A program made the position numbers and the translations under genes. 64,000 nt of DNA, taken from assembly GCA_017849435.1 (NCBI GenBank), contig JAFIGY010000019.1, positions 264,336-328,335 of the forward strand. Reading direction: 5' to 3'. The notes under the pieces were generated by a model. The model worked only from the letters and a program-made list of their open reading frames with translations, ran no database searches and was not told the DNA's origin. Every line of letters starts with the position of its first letter. Positions within the stretch are counted from its first letter, which is position 1. This stretch comes from Chitinophaga niabensis. Lineage in GTDB: Bacteria > Bacteroidota > Bacteroidia > Chitinophagales > Chitinophagaceae. Below, one piece after another: positions 44,967-54,029 of this stretch.

Positions 44967-45845
44967 TTAATTGTACTTTTCACGGATAGACTTCTGAAAG
45001 AGCGTTGGCGTCAGTCCGGTATGCTTTTTAAAGAACCGGTTGAAGTAAGCGTCATCGTCGAAACTCAGCTCTCCTGCTATCTGCTTTACTGACAACCGTT
45101 GCCAGAATAACAGCCGTTTGGCTTCCATGATACGTTTGGCATCTATGACCTGCTTCGCACTGCGACCGATAGAGGTTTTCACCGTATCATTCAGGTGGCC
45201 TGGCGTGACATGCAGCATTTCCGCGTAGTCAGAGACCTGTGCTTTTTCTTTGAAATATTGATCTACCAATACTTTGAACTGTACGCTTAATGCGTTGGGA
45301 CCATTATCTGTCCGGTACACCTCCCCTGTTTCGGGCTTTGCGATCCTCCCACAGGCGATAATGAAGGCGATGAGCACATTACGGATAACGGCTTCCTTCC
45401 GCGGCTTGTCGCCATGAAATTCTTTGAGCAGGATGCGTGCGAAAGCAAGCAGCTCTTGCAGTTGATCCTCTTCCAGGTACAATACACTATCCTTGAACAG
45501 GCATTGCCAGCAGCTCAATACGCCCTGTGTTTCAGAGATCAGGAAATCCCGCGTAAAGTATAATGCCAGCATCTCTGCATTGGAACTATGATCATGCTGA
45601 TGGATCTGGTCCGGTTCCAGCATGATGATAGCGGGTGCATGTATGGTATGTTTTTCAAAATCGATATACTCTGTCACGCTGCCTTTGAGCAGCAGCATAA
45701 TGGTGTAGCCATCATGACGATGCGGCTCATCGTGCCCCCAGTTCACTTCCCGGAGGTTGGTGCGGTGGATGATGAATTGTGAATTCTCCGCGACGCAATC
45801 ATCCATGCTGATAAGCGGAATGTTGTTTAATCTGGTCAGTTGCAT
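44967..45845 (-). CDS. AraC-family regulator, probably of the efflux operon
   Basis: The 292-residue protein has an N-terminal cupin-like domain (about 25-130: HDEPHRHDGYTIMLLLKGS, IIMLEPDQIHQHDH) and a C-terminal double helix-turn-helix (about 195-290: VSDYAEMLHVTPGHLNDTVK, VKQIAGELSFDDDAYFNRFF). It lies upstream of the efflux operon in the same direction with a 408-bp gap, a common layout for a drug-responsive regulator. No operator was identified. Confidence 0.9.
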   Translation of the reverse strand: MQLTRLNNIPLISMDDCVAENSQFIIHRTNLREVNWGHDEPHRHDGYTIMLLLKGSVTEYIDFEKHTIHAPAIIMLEPDQIHQHDHSSNAEMLALYFTRDFLISETQGVLSCWQCLFKDSVLYLEEDQLQELLAFARILLKEFHGDKPRKEAVIRNVLIAFIIACGRIAKPETGEVYRTDNGPNALSVQFKVLVDQYFKEKAQVSDYAEMLHVTPGHLNDTVKTSIGRSAKQVIDAKRIMEAKRLLFWQRLSVKQIAGELSFDDDAYFNRFFKKHTGLTPTLFQKSIREKYN

Positions 45846-45881
45846 GCTGATGAAGATTAATTATTGGATAGCAAAGATAGG

Positions 45882-47987
45882 CTATTCTACTTTTTGTCTT
45901 TCCTGCACCCGCACAAGGTCGCTCATCTTCACCTGCATGGGAATATTCCCGATCTGCACGATGGCGTTCTTGCCGCGTAATTCAATCACTTTCCCTACCT
46001 GGTTATTGGTCCGGATCTTCACCCGGTCCCCTATTTTCACGTCCCCGGTCAATTCTTCGAACTTATCCTGTACTTTCTTCTGCTGTTTGTCGTTGATCGC
46101 CTGCTCCCGTTTGCGGAATAAGAGCGCCTCTGCCTGTTTGATCACTTTCTGCTTGTCCTCCGTCCGCTTCCACTCTATCACGATCTGTTTCAGCTTGCGC
46201 TCCATATCTTTCAGATAAGTGAGCTCTTCTTCCTTTATCTTGTTTTGCAGTTTCAATACATTATACTGTTGCTGCACGCGTTCCTTGTCTGACAGTACCT
46301 CGTACTCCCGCTTCAGCCGTTCGTTCTCCCGAAGCAGCTTCTGCAGTTCCTTTTCCTTCTGCTCCACTTTCTGAAGGTCCTGCTCGGCTTTGTTCAGCAG
46401 TTTGTCCAGCCGGAAATGCCCTTCATCTACCAGCTTCCTCGCCCGGTTAATCAAAGCCGGGTCCAGCCCGATCCTTTGCGCGATGGAGAATGTATAAGAG
46501 CTTCCCGGCTTGCCCACCAGGAGTTTATACATGGGTTGGAGGTTCTGCTCATCAAAGCCCATGGCCGCATTGATAATCCCTTTCACTTTCCCCGCCATGA
46601 TCTTCAGGTTGAGATAGTGCGTGGTAACGATGCCGAAGGCATGTTTGCGCGCCAGCTCTTCCATGATCACCTCCGCAAAAGCGCCGCCCAGGTTGGGATC
46701 GGAGCCTGAACCGAGCTCATCGATGAAGAACAGCGTTTTGCCGCTGGCGTTCTCCATGAAGTGCTTCATGTTCCTGAGATGGGAGCTGTAAGTACTCAGC
46801 TCGAACTCCAGGCTTTGCGTATCCCCTATGTGGATCATCAGCTGGCGGAAGATGCCGAGCTGGCTGGTAGGGTGTACGGGGACGAGGAGGCCGGCCTGCA
46901 ACATCAGCTGGATCAGTCCCACCGTTTTCAGGGTCACTGTTTTCCCCCCGGCATTCGGACCGCTGATCACCAGGATGTGATTGTCCTTGTCCAGCGTCAG
47001 ATTGATGGGAACGGTCGGCTTACCCTGCCTGCGGTTATAGAGCAACAGCAATGGATGATATGCCTCCACCAGGTGTACCTGCGCCTGTGATACCAGCATC
47101 GGATAGTTGCCATTGATATCCAGTGCCAGGCGGGCTTTTGCCCTGATAAAGTCGAATATCCCGAGAATATCATGGTAGCCCTGCAAAAGGCCCTGGTACT
47201 GCTGGAGTTCGGCCGTAAGGGTACGCAATATCCTGTATACCTCCCGGGACTCGTCCCTTTCGAGGGAAAAGACCTCGTTGTTCAGCTGGATCGTCTCCTC
47301 CGGTTCCAGGAAGGCTGTGCGACGGGTATCCGACTCTCCGTGCAGAATCCCCTTCACCATCCGCTTCTGCTCGGCAAATATGGCTACCACGCGCCGGCCG
47401 TTCAGGAAGCTCTCCTCAATATCTGCCAGGTATCCCTGTTTCTGCAATTTGCCCAGTATCCGGTCAAACACCCTTCGCAGCTCCGTCCGTTTACGGAACA
47501 GCGCCATCCTGATCTTTGCGAGTTCCGGGGTAGCATTGTCCCGCACCTGCCCCGCTTCATCCAGCACCTCGTCTATCTGTGCAATGATCTTTTTCTCGTA
47601 ATATGTTTGTGCGATAACGGAATACAATCCTGCATAGGTCACCTTTCTGTCTGTATCAAAGAACCGCACGATGCTATGCATGCTTTCCGCCAGTTTGCGG
47701 AGTTGTATGAACTGTTCCCCGCTCAGCACCGCGCCTTGTATCTCCAGCAGGCGCAGTTCCTGCCGCAGGTTCAGGACGTAATCGTTGGGAAAATGTTGTT
47801 GCAGCAATACCAGCTGCTTGTACTCATGCGCCTGTTGGAGCGCATTTTTCACGTAATCGATGTGTGTATGCAGGCGCAGCTCTTCCACCATCTGCTTGCC
47901 CAGCTCCGTTTTACAATGCTCCTGCAACAAATGCTTTACCTTGTCAAATTCCAATTGCACCGGCGCCGATTCTGGAAAATATTTCAC
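45882..47987 (-). CDS. MutS2-family ATPase lacking the Smr domain
   Basis: The 701-residue protein has the MutS core and clamp helices (about 20-290), and the ATPase with Walker A GPNAGGKTVTLKTVG and Walker B TLFFIDELGSGSDP. A long charged coiled coil (about 490-640) and a short KOW-like end (GDRVKIRTNNQVGKVIELRG) follow. The usual MutS2 C-terminal Smr nuclease domain is absent and no remnant follows the stop. MutS2 acts on branched DNA or collided ribosomes. I prefer GTG at 47987, giving VKYFPESAPVQLEFDKVK like other family starts, over ATG at 48095, whose 36 extra residues match nothing. Confidence 0.88.
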   Translation of the reverse strand: MKYFPESAPVQLEFDKVKHLLQEHCKTELGKQMVEELRLHTHIDYVKNALQQAHEYKQLVLLQQHFPNDYVLNLRQELRLLEIQGAVLSGEQFIQLRKLAESMHSIVRFFDTDRKVTYAGLYSVIAQTYYEKKIIAQIDEVLDEAGQVRDNATPELAKIRMALFRKRTELRRVFDRILGKLQKQGYLADIEESFLNGRRVVAIFAEQKRMVKGILHGESDTRRTAFLEPEETIQLNNEVFSLERDESREVYRILRTLTAELQQYQGLLQGYHDILGIFDFIRAKARLALDINGNYPMLVSQAQVHLVEAYHPLLLLYNRRQGKPTVPINLTLDKDNHILVISGPNAGGKTVTLKTVGLIQLMLQAGLLVPVHPTSQLGIFRQLMIHIGDTQSLEFELSTYSSHLRNMKHFMENASGKTLFFIDELGSGSDPNLGGAFAEVIMEELARKHAFGIVTTHYLNLKIMAGKVKGIINAAMGFDEQNLQPMYKLLVGKPGSSYTFSIAQRIGLDPALINRARKLVDEGHFRLDKLLNKAEQDLQKVEQKEKELQKLLRENERLKREYEVLSDKERVQQQYNVLKLQNKIKEEELTYLKDMERKLKQIVIEWKRTEDKQKVIKQAEALLFRKREQAINDKQQKKVQDKFEELTGDVKIGDRVKIRTNNQVGKVIELRGKNAIVQIGNIPMQVKMSDLVRVQERQKVE

Positions 47988-48216
47988 TCTTGTCAATTTA
48001 ATGTAAACGGCTGCCGGCCCATGCAGCCTCTCCCTTTTTTCGTTCCGCAAAGTTGGCCTATCTGCCTGAATTATCGATAAATGAATGATCAACAACCGGC
48101 TGTGAATGACAAATGCGGTTCGTCATTCTTACCTTTGCTCAAAAGAATGTTAAAGTTACTTAACTTGTCGATCCAAAGCATCAGGGAAATCGTAATTTGA
48201 TGTACAGTTATTGCAT

Positions 48217-48873
48217 ATGATCCGCCTGAAAAAATACCTGTTATTCACATGCCTGCTGGGCTACGCACTGGCCTCCTGCGCGCAGAAGAACAAAAAATCC
48301 GTAAAAGAGCCTACAGATATGACCATTAGCAAAGACCGGCATACAGAACAAGCCACCTTCGGCAGTGGCTGCTTCTGGTGTACCGAAGCCATTCTGCAGC
48401 AGCTGGACGGGGTCCTGAAAGTGGAATCCGGCTATTCCGGCGGCAGCAAACCCAACCCCACCTACGATGAAGTATGTACCGGCCTTACCGGCCATGCAGA
48501 GGTGGTGCAGGTTACCTATGATCCGGCAAAGATCAGCTACGCCACCCTGTTGGAAGCTTTCTGGCAGAGCCATGACCCCACCACGCTGAACCGGCAGGGG
48601 AACGACGTTGGTACCCAATACCGTTCGGTGATCTTTTATGCCAACGAAGAACAGCAGAAGGAAGCGGAATTCTACAAGAAGAAGCTGGATGAGTCGGGGG
48701 CATACGACAAGCCTGTTGTGACGGAGATATCCCCTTTAAAGGCTTTTTACAAGGCAGAGAACTATCATCAGAATTACTATAATGAAAACGGATCGCAGCC
48801 ATATTGTTATTACGTGATCCGTCCCAAACTGGAAAAATTCAAAAAAGCGTTTAAGGACAAACTGAAACACTAG
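48217..48873 (+). CDS. msrA: Lipoprotein peptide-methionine (S)-S-oxide reductase MsrA
   Basis: The 218-residue protein has the active-site motif FGSGCFWCTEAI, GYSGGSKPNPTYDEVCTGLTG and YHQNYY of MsrA. An N-terminal type II signal peptide (LLGYALASCAQ) places it outside the cytoplasm as a lipoprotein, where it would repair oxidised methionine in envelope proteins. Cytoplasmic MsrA lacks this leader. It is divergent from MutS2. The ATG at 48217 is preferred to a TTG at 48211. Confidence 0.93.
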   Translation: MIRLKKYLLFTCLLGYALASCAQKNKKSVKEPTDMTISKDRHTEQATFGSGCFWCTEAILQQLDGVLKVESGYSGGSKPNPTYDEVCTGLTGHAEVVQVTYDPAKISYATLLEAFWQSHDPTTLNRQGNDVGTQYRSVIFYANEEQQKEAEFYKKKLDESGAYDKPVVTEISPLKAFYKAENYHQNYYNENGSQPYCYYVIRPKLEKFKKAFKDKLKH

Positions 48874-48877
48874 CCGG

Positions 48878-49078
48878 TTACAATGCTTCCAGCTCTTTAC
48901 TACCGCGGTACAACCAGGATAATAGGAAGTACGCAATAGCAGTAATGATCAATACATACCCTGCAAATCCTAATGCCAGGGACGCCTCGGTACTCATCCA
49001 GTCATTCAGTTCGGAAAAATAAGCGAACACAGCCAGCGCAATGCCTGTGATACCGCCACATATGGTTACTGTTCTCAT
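48878..49078 (-). CDS. Small two-helix membrane protein, 66 aa
   Basis: The product has two hydrophobic helices (about 5-22 and 33-56) separated by a short polar loop, and a basic C-terminus (YRGSKELEAL). No family is recognised. A longer frame to 49207 exists, but its N-terminal part overlaps the terminator hairpin at 49186 and looks non-coding, so the ATG at 49078 is used. It converges with msrA, 5 nt apart. Confidence 0.55.
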   Translation of the reverse strand: MRTVTICGGITGIALAVFAYFSELNDWMSTEASLALGFAGYVLIITAIAYFLLSWLYRGSKELEAL

Positions 49079-49185
49079 CCGGGATAAATTTTGGGTTAAT
49101 CGGGTTTCATGTATAACGTGCCGGCTTACGAAAAGTTTACAAGCAGCCGAAAAAATAACATATTCCACAACAAAATCCGTGGTAT

Positions 49186-49213
49186 AAAAAAGGGCCGGTT
49201 TGAACACCGGCCC
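49186..49213 (-). terminator. Terminator of the HEAT-DUF1080 gene
   Basis: On the minus strand GGGCCGGT, loop GTTCAA, ACCGGCCC and T6 form a strong rho-independent terminator 8 nt after the stop codon. Confidence 0.88.
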
Positions 49214-49220
49214 TTTGATC

Positions 49221-52200
49221 TTATTTTTTGCTAAGGTCTTTAATGCGGATATTCCTGAATTTCACCACAGAACCGTGGCCGAGGAACCCTATATGCCCGG
49301 TCTCCCTTTTCAGACCGGGGTGCTCCCTGCCATCGATCGTGCCTTTATCGCGCGCTTCGGCAATATCACCGTCCATGATAACGGTACCGTTGAGCTCTAC
49401 GATGATGTGCGTTCCTTTAACAGTCACCTGCTCGTAGTTCCATTCACCTACCGGCTTGAGGAACCCGCGTTTGGCGGGGATCACGCCGTACACGGAACCA
49501 TGGTACTGATACGTGTGCAGGTTCTTGTAGATGTCCGCCTCATTATCCAGTATCTGTAATTCCATCCCTACATATGCCGCATCGCCGGTGAGCGGAGCGC
49601 GGATACCCAGACCGTTGTTGGCGCCGGGCGTGAGCTGGAATTCCATGCGGTAAATGAAATCAGCATATTCCTCTTTCGTATAAAGATTACCGCCGCTGCC
49701 GCTTTTCGGTGAGCAAACGATATTTCCGTCTTCGATAATATACCCGGCTGTATTACCGGTCCATTGGTGCATGTTGGTACCATCGAACAGCACTTTGAAG
49801 CCGTCTTTCTTTTCCGCATCGCTCAGCGTGTAAGGTCTCACATGTTCAAACTCACGAACGTAGAGACTACGGTAAGCTACATAAGTGCCATGGGCCTGGA
49901 GTTCGAGCTGTTCTTCGGGGAAGATGGGCAGCTTGCGGTCCCAGTAGTTTTCCAGCATGATGTTGTTCACTACCAGTTCTCCGTTGAGATATACCGTCAC
50001 ACGATCCCCTTTCATGATGATGCGGAACGTGTTCCACTCGCCGATGGCATTGTCTGCCAGTTTGAGGGGCTTGCTTTCATTTACCTGGTTGTTGTATAAT
50101 CCGCCGGAACCTACCTGAGCGCCTACATCCCTGCGGGCGGTGTCCCAGATCTGCACCTGTGGCGTACCGCGGAGATAGATGCCTGCATCGCCGTCTTTGG
50201 TGATCTTCCAGTCCACGAACATTTCAAAATCACCATACTTCTTCTGCGTACAGAGGTTGTCGCCATGCCCGTTGAAGACCAGCAGACCATCTTTCGCGCT
50301 CCACCCTTCCCGCATCTTTACATCTGCTTTCTCCTGCTCTTTTTGCAGGGTAGCGGCATCCATCTGGGCACGTTTGATGGGATTGGCCACGAGGCCTTTC
50401 CAGCCGCTGAGATCTTTACCGTTGAAGAGCGATACAAACCCCTCGCCCCCGGGCATCTCAGCCAGATACTTACGGATCGCTTCCCGCTGGTAATCGGCAT
50501 CGCCGCCTTTCAGCACTTTGGAAGTTTTCTCCAGCAGATTCCGTACAATGGCGCCATTGTAGCTTTTATCCGCCAGCGCGATGTTCATTACCGCCAGCGC
50601 AGCTTCCTGCTGCACAGCTGCATCATCCAGGTAATTGCCGGCGAAGAGCAGTGCGGGGAATACTTTGCATTGCTCTGCCTGTTGCAGGATATTCTTCTTC
50701 AAACCGGCGTCCTGCGCCAGTTCCATCGCATTGGTGAGCATCAGGAGGCGTTGTTCAGGCGTACTACCGGTTTTGGCTAAACGAACATATCCGTCGAGGG
50801 CCGTTTTGCGATATGCCGCATCGTTCCTGGCGATCCTAAGCAGTTCCGCGCTGGCGCCGGCATCGCTCCAATCATTGAGCGCTGCAACGGCAGCCTGTTT
50901 CTGGGAAGCATTACCTTTATCGAAAGCGTTGCTCACTACTTTCAGCGCCGCAGCGCCGCCGATACCGGAAAGTGCACGGTAATAGCGCTCCTGTTTGGCG
51001 GCGGGTTCTTTTTCCATCTGCGCGATCACGGGAGCCGCAGGATTCTGCAGACCAGCGGCAGCGCTTACCACCGCAGCCTGCAGGGCTTTGATGTCAGCGG
51101 GCCTTTCGGTAGCAGACAGCAGACTGAACAGTGTGGGCAGATTGGCGGCTGTCACCATATCCTTCAATCCTTCCATCGCTGCATTGCGAACAGTTTCATT
51201 GGAAGCTTTAACCAGCGGCAGCACGTTCTGAATGCGGGAATCCGCCTTGCGGGAAGCCAGCACGTTGATCAGCGCCACCTGTGCGGCAGGAGGCATGGAA
51301 GACATAGCGTCACCGCTTTGCTGCGCCACTTCATCTCCTTTGATCGTTTTCAGTACGCCTTGTATGGCAGCGATCTCTTTGGTATCCCCTTTCCGCATCA
51401 GGGCCAGCAGCGCAGGCACTGCCTGTACGCCTCCGGCCTGACCGGCAGCCGTGATAGCCGCCTGCCGTACATTGGCGTCTTTATCGCTCAGCGCGCGGAT
51501 AATGGAAGGCAGCGCTTCCGCCGCTTTATTTCTACCCAGCATGCTGATCACAGCAGCTTTGCCATCGTTATTGGCTTTTGCGAGGGATTTGATCCAGAGC
51601 GCTGTAGCGGCGGGCGTAAGGTTATTGCCGGCATATTTCAGCGCCGCTTCGCGGAACTGCGGTTGCGGATCATTCACCGCTGCCAGCAGCAAAGGCAGGT
51701 TCTTCTCCCCTTCTATCTGGTTCACGAGATATAATGCGGCAGTGCGCACATGTGTCTCTTTCGTATTCTGCATCAGCGTCCGTGCAATCCTTACCGCTTC
51801 GGCCGGTTTGCCGTTGGCTGCCAGCTGCTGTGCATACAACAGATATGCAGCGGCAGCATTGGTCACATCATATTTGTTCCCGGCTCTTGTGGCAGCGGCC
51901 GCTAAAGTGGGGCCGGCCGCGGGATCTGCGATATGCGCGAGGGCATACAAAGCAGTTTTGGCGAGCATCTGATCCGGCTGGTTCACCAGTGGCAGCAAAG
52001 CAGTTGTAGCTTCGGAGATGCGCGCGTCTCCGATCGCCTCCACCAATATTTGTTTATTACGACCGGTAACCTGCGGCAATGCAGCCAGCAGGGCTTTTTG
52101 CGCGGCCGGTGTATTGATCTTCACCAGCGTACGGGCGGCGGGGTCACAGAGGCGTTCATCCTGCAAATAGGGTTGCAGACAGCTTACGCTGCCGTCGTTC

Positions 52201-52592
52201 CCCACGAGTTGCAATTGACGGATGATGAAAGCCTTGTTCTCCTTGTCGCCGGTCTGCTGCAGCGCTTTGCAGAAAGCGCGGGCAGCGGTGGCACGCTGGT
52301 TTTCTTTTCCGGGTTGTGTCACATAAAAGGCGTATCCGCCCAGCGCATATTCCAGCGCGGTATTGTCTCCTTTTCCGGGAGCGGCCAGCATGGCGGCCAT
52401 ACCGGTAATGCCCTCTTCTCCGAGCTCGGACAGTGCATTCATATTGGCCTGCAACGTCGCTTTGTCTTTGGCAGGCTGCTGGGCCAGCAGGTCTGCTATT
52501 TTCGTATGTGCGGCACGGTTATCCTGCTTCGGCTGGGCGATGACGGCCAGCTGGGCAATACAACATGCAGCGATCAGCAATATCTTTTTCAT
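49221..52592 (-). CDS. Secreted fusion of HEAT repeats with two DUF1080 domains
   Basis: The 1123-residue protein has a signal peptide (about 1-19). About twenty HEAT/PBS-lyase-like helical repeats follow (about 25-700, for example DKDANVRQAAITAAGQAGGV). Then come two DUF1080 (3-keto-disaccharide hydrolase, LamG-like) domains at about 718-917 (FVSLFNGKDLSGWKG, QVQIWDTARRD) and 930-1123 (FKVLFDGTNMHQWTG, GHIGFLGHGSVVKFRNIRIK). Single-domain DUF1080 proteins cleave 3-keto-glycosides made by Gfo/Idh/MocA oxidoreductases. One such gene lies 31 nt upstream in the same operon. The helical array may bind glycan or partner proteins. Confidence 0.88.
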   Translation of the reverse strand: MKKILLIAACCIAQLAVIAQPKQDNRAAHTKIADLLAQQPAKDKATLQANMNALSELGEEGITGMAAMLAAPGKGDNTALEYALGGYAFYVTQPGKENQRATAARAFCKALQQTGDKENKAFIIRQLQLVGNDGSVSCLQPYLQDERLCDPAARTLVKINTPAAQKALLAALPQVTGRNKQILVEAIGDARISEATTALLPLVNQPDQMLAKTALYALAHIADPAAGPTLAAAATRAGNKYDVTNAAAAYLLYAQQLAANGKPAEAVRIARTLMQNTKETHVRTAALYLVNQIEGEKNLPLLLAAVNDPQPQFREAALKYAGNNLTPAATALWIKSLAKANNDGKAAVISMLGRNKAAEALPSIIRALSDKDANVRQAAITAAGQAGGVQAVPALLALMRKGDTKEIAAIQGVLKTIKGDEVAQQSGDAMSSMPPAAQVALINVLASRKADSRIQNVLPLVKASNETVRNAAMEGLKDMVTAANLPTLFSLLSATERPADIKALQAAVVSAAAGLQNPAAPVIAQMEKEPAAKQERYYRALSGIGGAAALKVVSNAFDKGNASQKQAAVAALNDWSDAGASAELLRIARNDAAYRKTALDGYVRLAKTGSTPEQRLLMLTNAMELAQDAGLKKNILQQAEQCKVFPALLFAGNYLDDAAVQQEAALAVMNIALADKSYNGAIVRNLLEKTSKVLKGGDADYQREAIRKYLAEMPGGEGFVSLFNGKDLSGWKGLVANPIKRAQMDAATLQKEQEKADVKMREGWSAKDGLLVFNGHGDNLCTQKKYGDFEMFVDWKITKDGDAGIYLRGTPQVQIWDTARRDVGAQVGSGGLYNNQVNESKPLKLADNAIGEWNTFRIIMKGDRVTVYLNGELVVNNIMLENYWDRKLPIFPEEQLELQAHGTYVAYRSLYVREFEHVRPYTLSDAEKKDGFKVLFDGTNMHQWTGNTAGYIIEDGNIVCSPKSGSGGNLYTKEEYADFIYRMEFQLTPGANNGLGIRAPLTGDAAYVGMELQILDNEADIYKNLHTYQYHGSVYGVIPAKRGFLKPVGEWNYEQVTVKGTHIIVELNGTVIMDGDIAEARDKGTIDGREHPGLKRETGHIGFLGHGSVVKFRNIRIKDLSKK

Positions 52593-52623
52593 CGGTTTGT
52601 GTTAGTTGAGTTGATGCAAGAAG

Positions 52624-53898
52624 CTAAATGGTCCAGGGTCCGCGCATAGGCTGGAAGATCATCCTGTTGGCGCCTTCATCGTTGATGAATTCCTGCTTCA
52701 CAGGGTCAAATTCCAGGTTACGGCCGAGTTGCAGGGCCAGCTTGCCCATGTTCACGATGGTAGCGGAACGGTGGCCGTTTTCTTCGTTGAGCGCAAATTT
52801 TTTGCGGGTCTTTACCGCTTCCACGAAGTCGGTCACCTGAGGCGCAGGGTCCGGGAATGCAGCGAGCTTCTTTTCCAGATCGGGGATATCCGACTTGAAA
52901 CCCGGATACAGCTTGCCTTTCGGCCCTTCTATATAAGCCGCCTTGGTTTCCGTACCGGCGCCATCCAACACGATCTGGCATCCATCCGCATAGGTATACG
53001 TGATTTTGCGCCAGGTGCCTACGGCATCGATATGTTGCTGGGGTGCATCGATCTCTACTTTAACGGGACTGGTATCGTCCTTGCCGAGGAAATACTGCAC
53101 GGGGTCGAGGTAGTGCTGTCCCATATCCCCAAGGCCGCCGCCGTCGTAATCCCAGTATCCCCGGAAGGTACTGTGTACACGGTGCGGATTGTAGGGTTTG
53201 TAGGGAGCGGGACCAAGCCACATGTCATAGTTCAGTTCCTTCGGAACGCTCTGCTGGTCGAGATTTGTTTTACCTACCCAGAAGAACTTCCAGTCGAAAC
53301 CGGTATGACGGCTGACGGTCACTTTCAGTGGCCAGCCCAGCAGTCCGCTGTCCACCAGCTTTTTAATCGGTTCCACCGTAGTGCCCATTCCATAGAAACG
53401 GTCAGCGAAGCGGAACCAGGTATTCAGCCGGAAGATGCGTCCATGCTGCTGTACGGCTTCCACCAGGCGTTTGCCTTCGCCAATGGTAGCGGTCATCGGT
53501 TTTTCGCACCAGATATCCTTTCCGGCGCGCGCCGCATCCGCAGCGATGATGCCGTGCCAGTGCGGTGGGGTGGCCACGTGCACGATGTCCACTTCCGGCA
53601 GTTGTATCAGTTCGCGGTAATCGGTGAAGGTCTTGATACCTTTATCCGGCAATATGTCCAGCGCTTTTTTGATATGGCTGGTATCCACATCACAGATGGC
53701 CACTACGCGGGTACCCGCGTAGCCGAAGTGTCCGCGGCCCATGCCGCCGGTGCCCACTACCGCTTTGGTCAATTGATCGCTGGGGGCCAGGTAACCACGG
53801 CCCAGTACATGACGGGGTATGATCGTAAATGCGGCCAGCGTTCCAAGAGAATTCCGGAGGAAGGCCCTCCTGGAGGGATGGTTTTCTTTCTTTCCCAT
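52624..53898 (-). CDS. Tat-exported Gfo/Idh/MocA-family oxidoreductase
   Basis: The 424-residue protein begins with a twin-arginine signal (PSRRAFLRNSLGTLAAFTII). The Rossmann nucleotide-binding domain follows (TKAVVGTGGMGRGHFGYAG, VVAICDVD), then the family motif WCEKPMTATIGEGKRLVEAV and the C-terminal substrate domain (GGGLGDMGQHYLDPVQYF). Tat export of a folded, cofactor-loaded enzyme places it in the periplasm. With the DUF1080 gene downstream it probably oxidises glycosides to 3-keto forms. The ATG at 53898 puts the RR motif near the N-terminus. Confidence 0.9.
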   Translation of the reverse strand: MGKKENHPSRRAFLRNSLGTLAAFTIIPRHVLGRGYLAPSDQLTKAVVGTGGMGRGHFGYAGTRVVAICDVDTSHIKKALDILPDKGIKTFTDYRELIQLPEVDIVHVATPPHWHGIIAADAARAGKDIWCEKPMTATIGEGKRLVEAVQQHGRIFRLNTWFRFADRFYGMGTTVEPIKKLVDSGLLGWPLKVTVSRHTGFDWKFFWVGKTNLDQQSVPKELNYDMWLGPAPYKPYNPHRVHSTFRGYWDYDGGGLGDMGQHYLDPVQYFLGKDDTSPVKVEIDAPQQHIDAVGTWRKITYTYADGCQIVLDGAGTETKAAYIEGPKGKLYPGFKSDIPDLEKKLAAFPDPAPQVTDFVEAVKTRKKFALNEENGHRSATIVNMGKLALQLGRNLEFDPVKQEFINDEGANRMIFQPMRGPWTI

Positions 53899-53995
53899 GG
53901 TTTTATTTGAGTGTAAACGTGAATTTCGATGGAACAAAATACAAACTGAACATTACGTTTTATGATAATAATGTTACGTAAGGTGATAGAAAATG

Positions 53996-54023
53996 AAGGA
54001 AGGAATGGGTGCATTCCTTCCTT
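53996..54023. terminator. 12-bp perfect hairpin after SusD
   Basis: AAGGAAGGAATG (53996-54007), loop GGTG, CATTCCTTCCTT (54012-54023) form a perfect stem 7 nt after the SusD stop. On the minus strand the tail is CATTTTCT, so it is a likely partial terminator separating SusC/SusD from the oxidoreductase operon. Confidence 0.65.
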
Positions 54024-54029
54024 TATTCC

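Noticed and set aside
47172-48080. A 302-codon plus-strand frame opposite MutS2
   Set aside because: Antisense to a gene with intact Walker motifs, and no domain seen in the translation.
47988-48095. ATG start giving MutS2 36 extra N-terminal residues
   Set aside because: Family members begin at the sequence following the GTG at 47987; the upstream stretch looks non-coding.
52729-53910. A 393-codon open frame on the plus strand opposite the Gfo/Idh/MocA gene
   Set aside because: It lies wholly antisense to a gene with clear family motifs and its translation has no recognisable domain; GC-rich third positions keep the reverse frame open.
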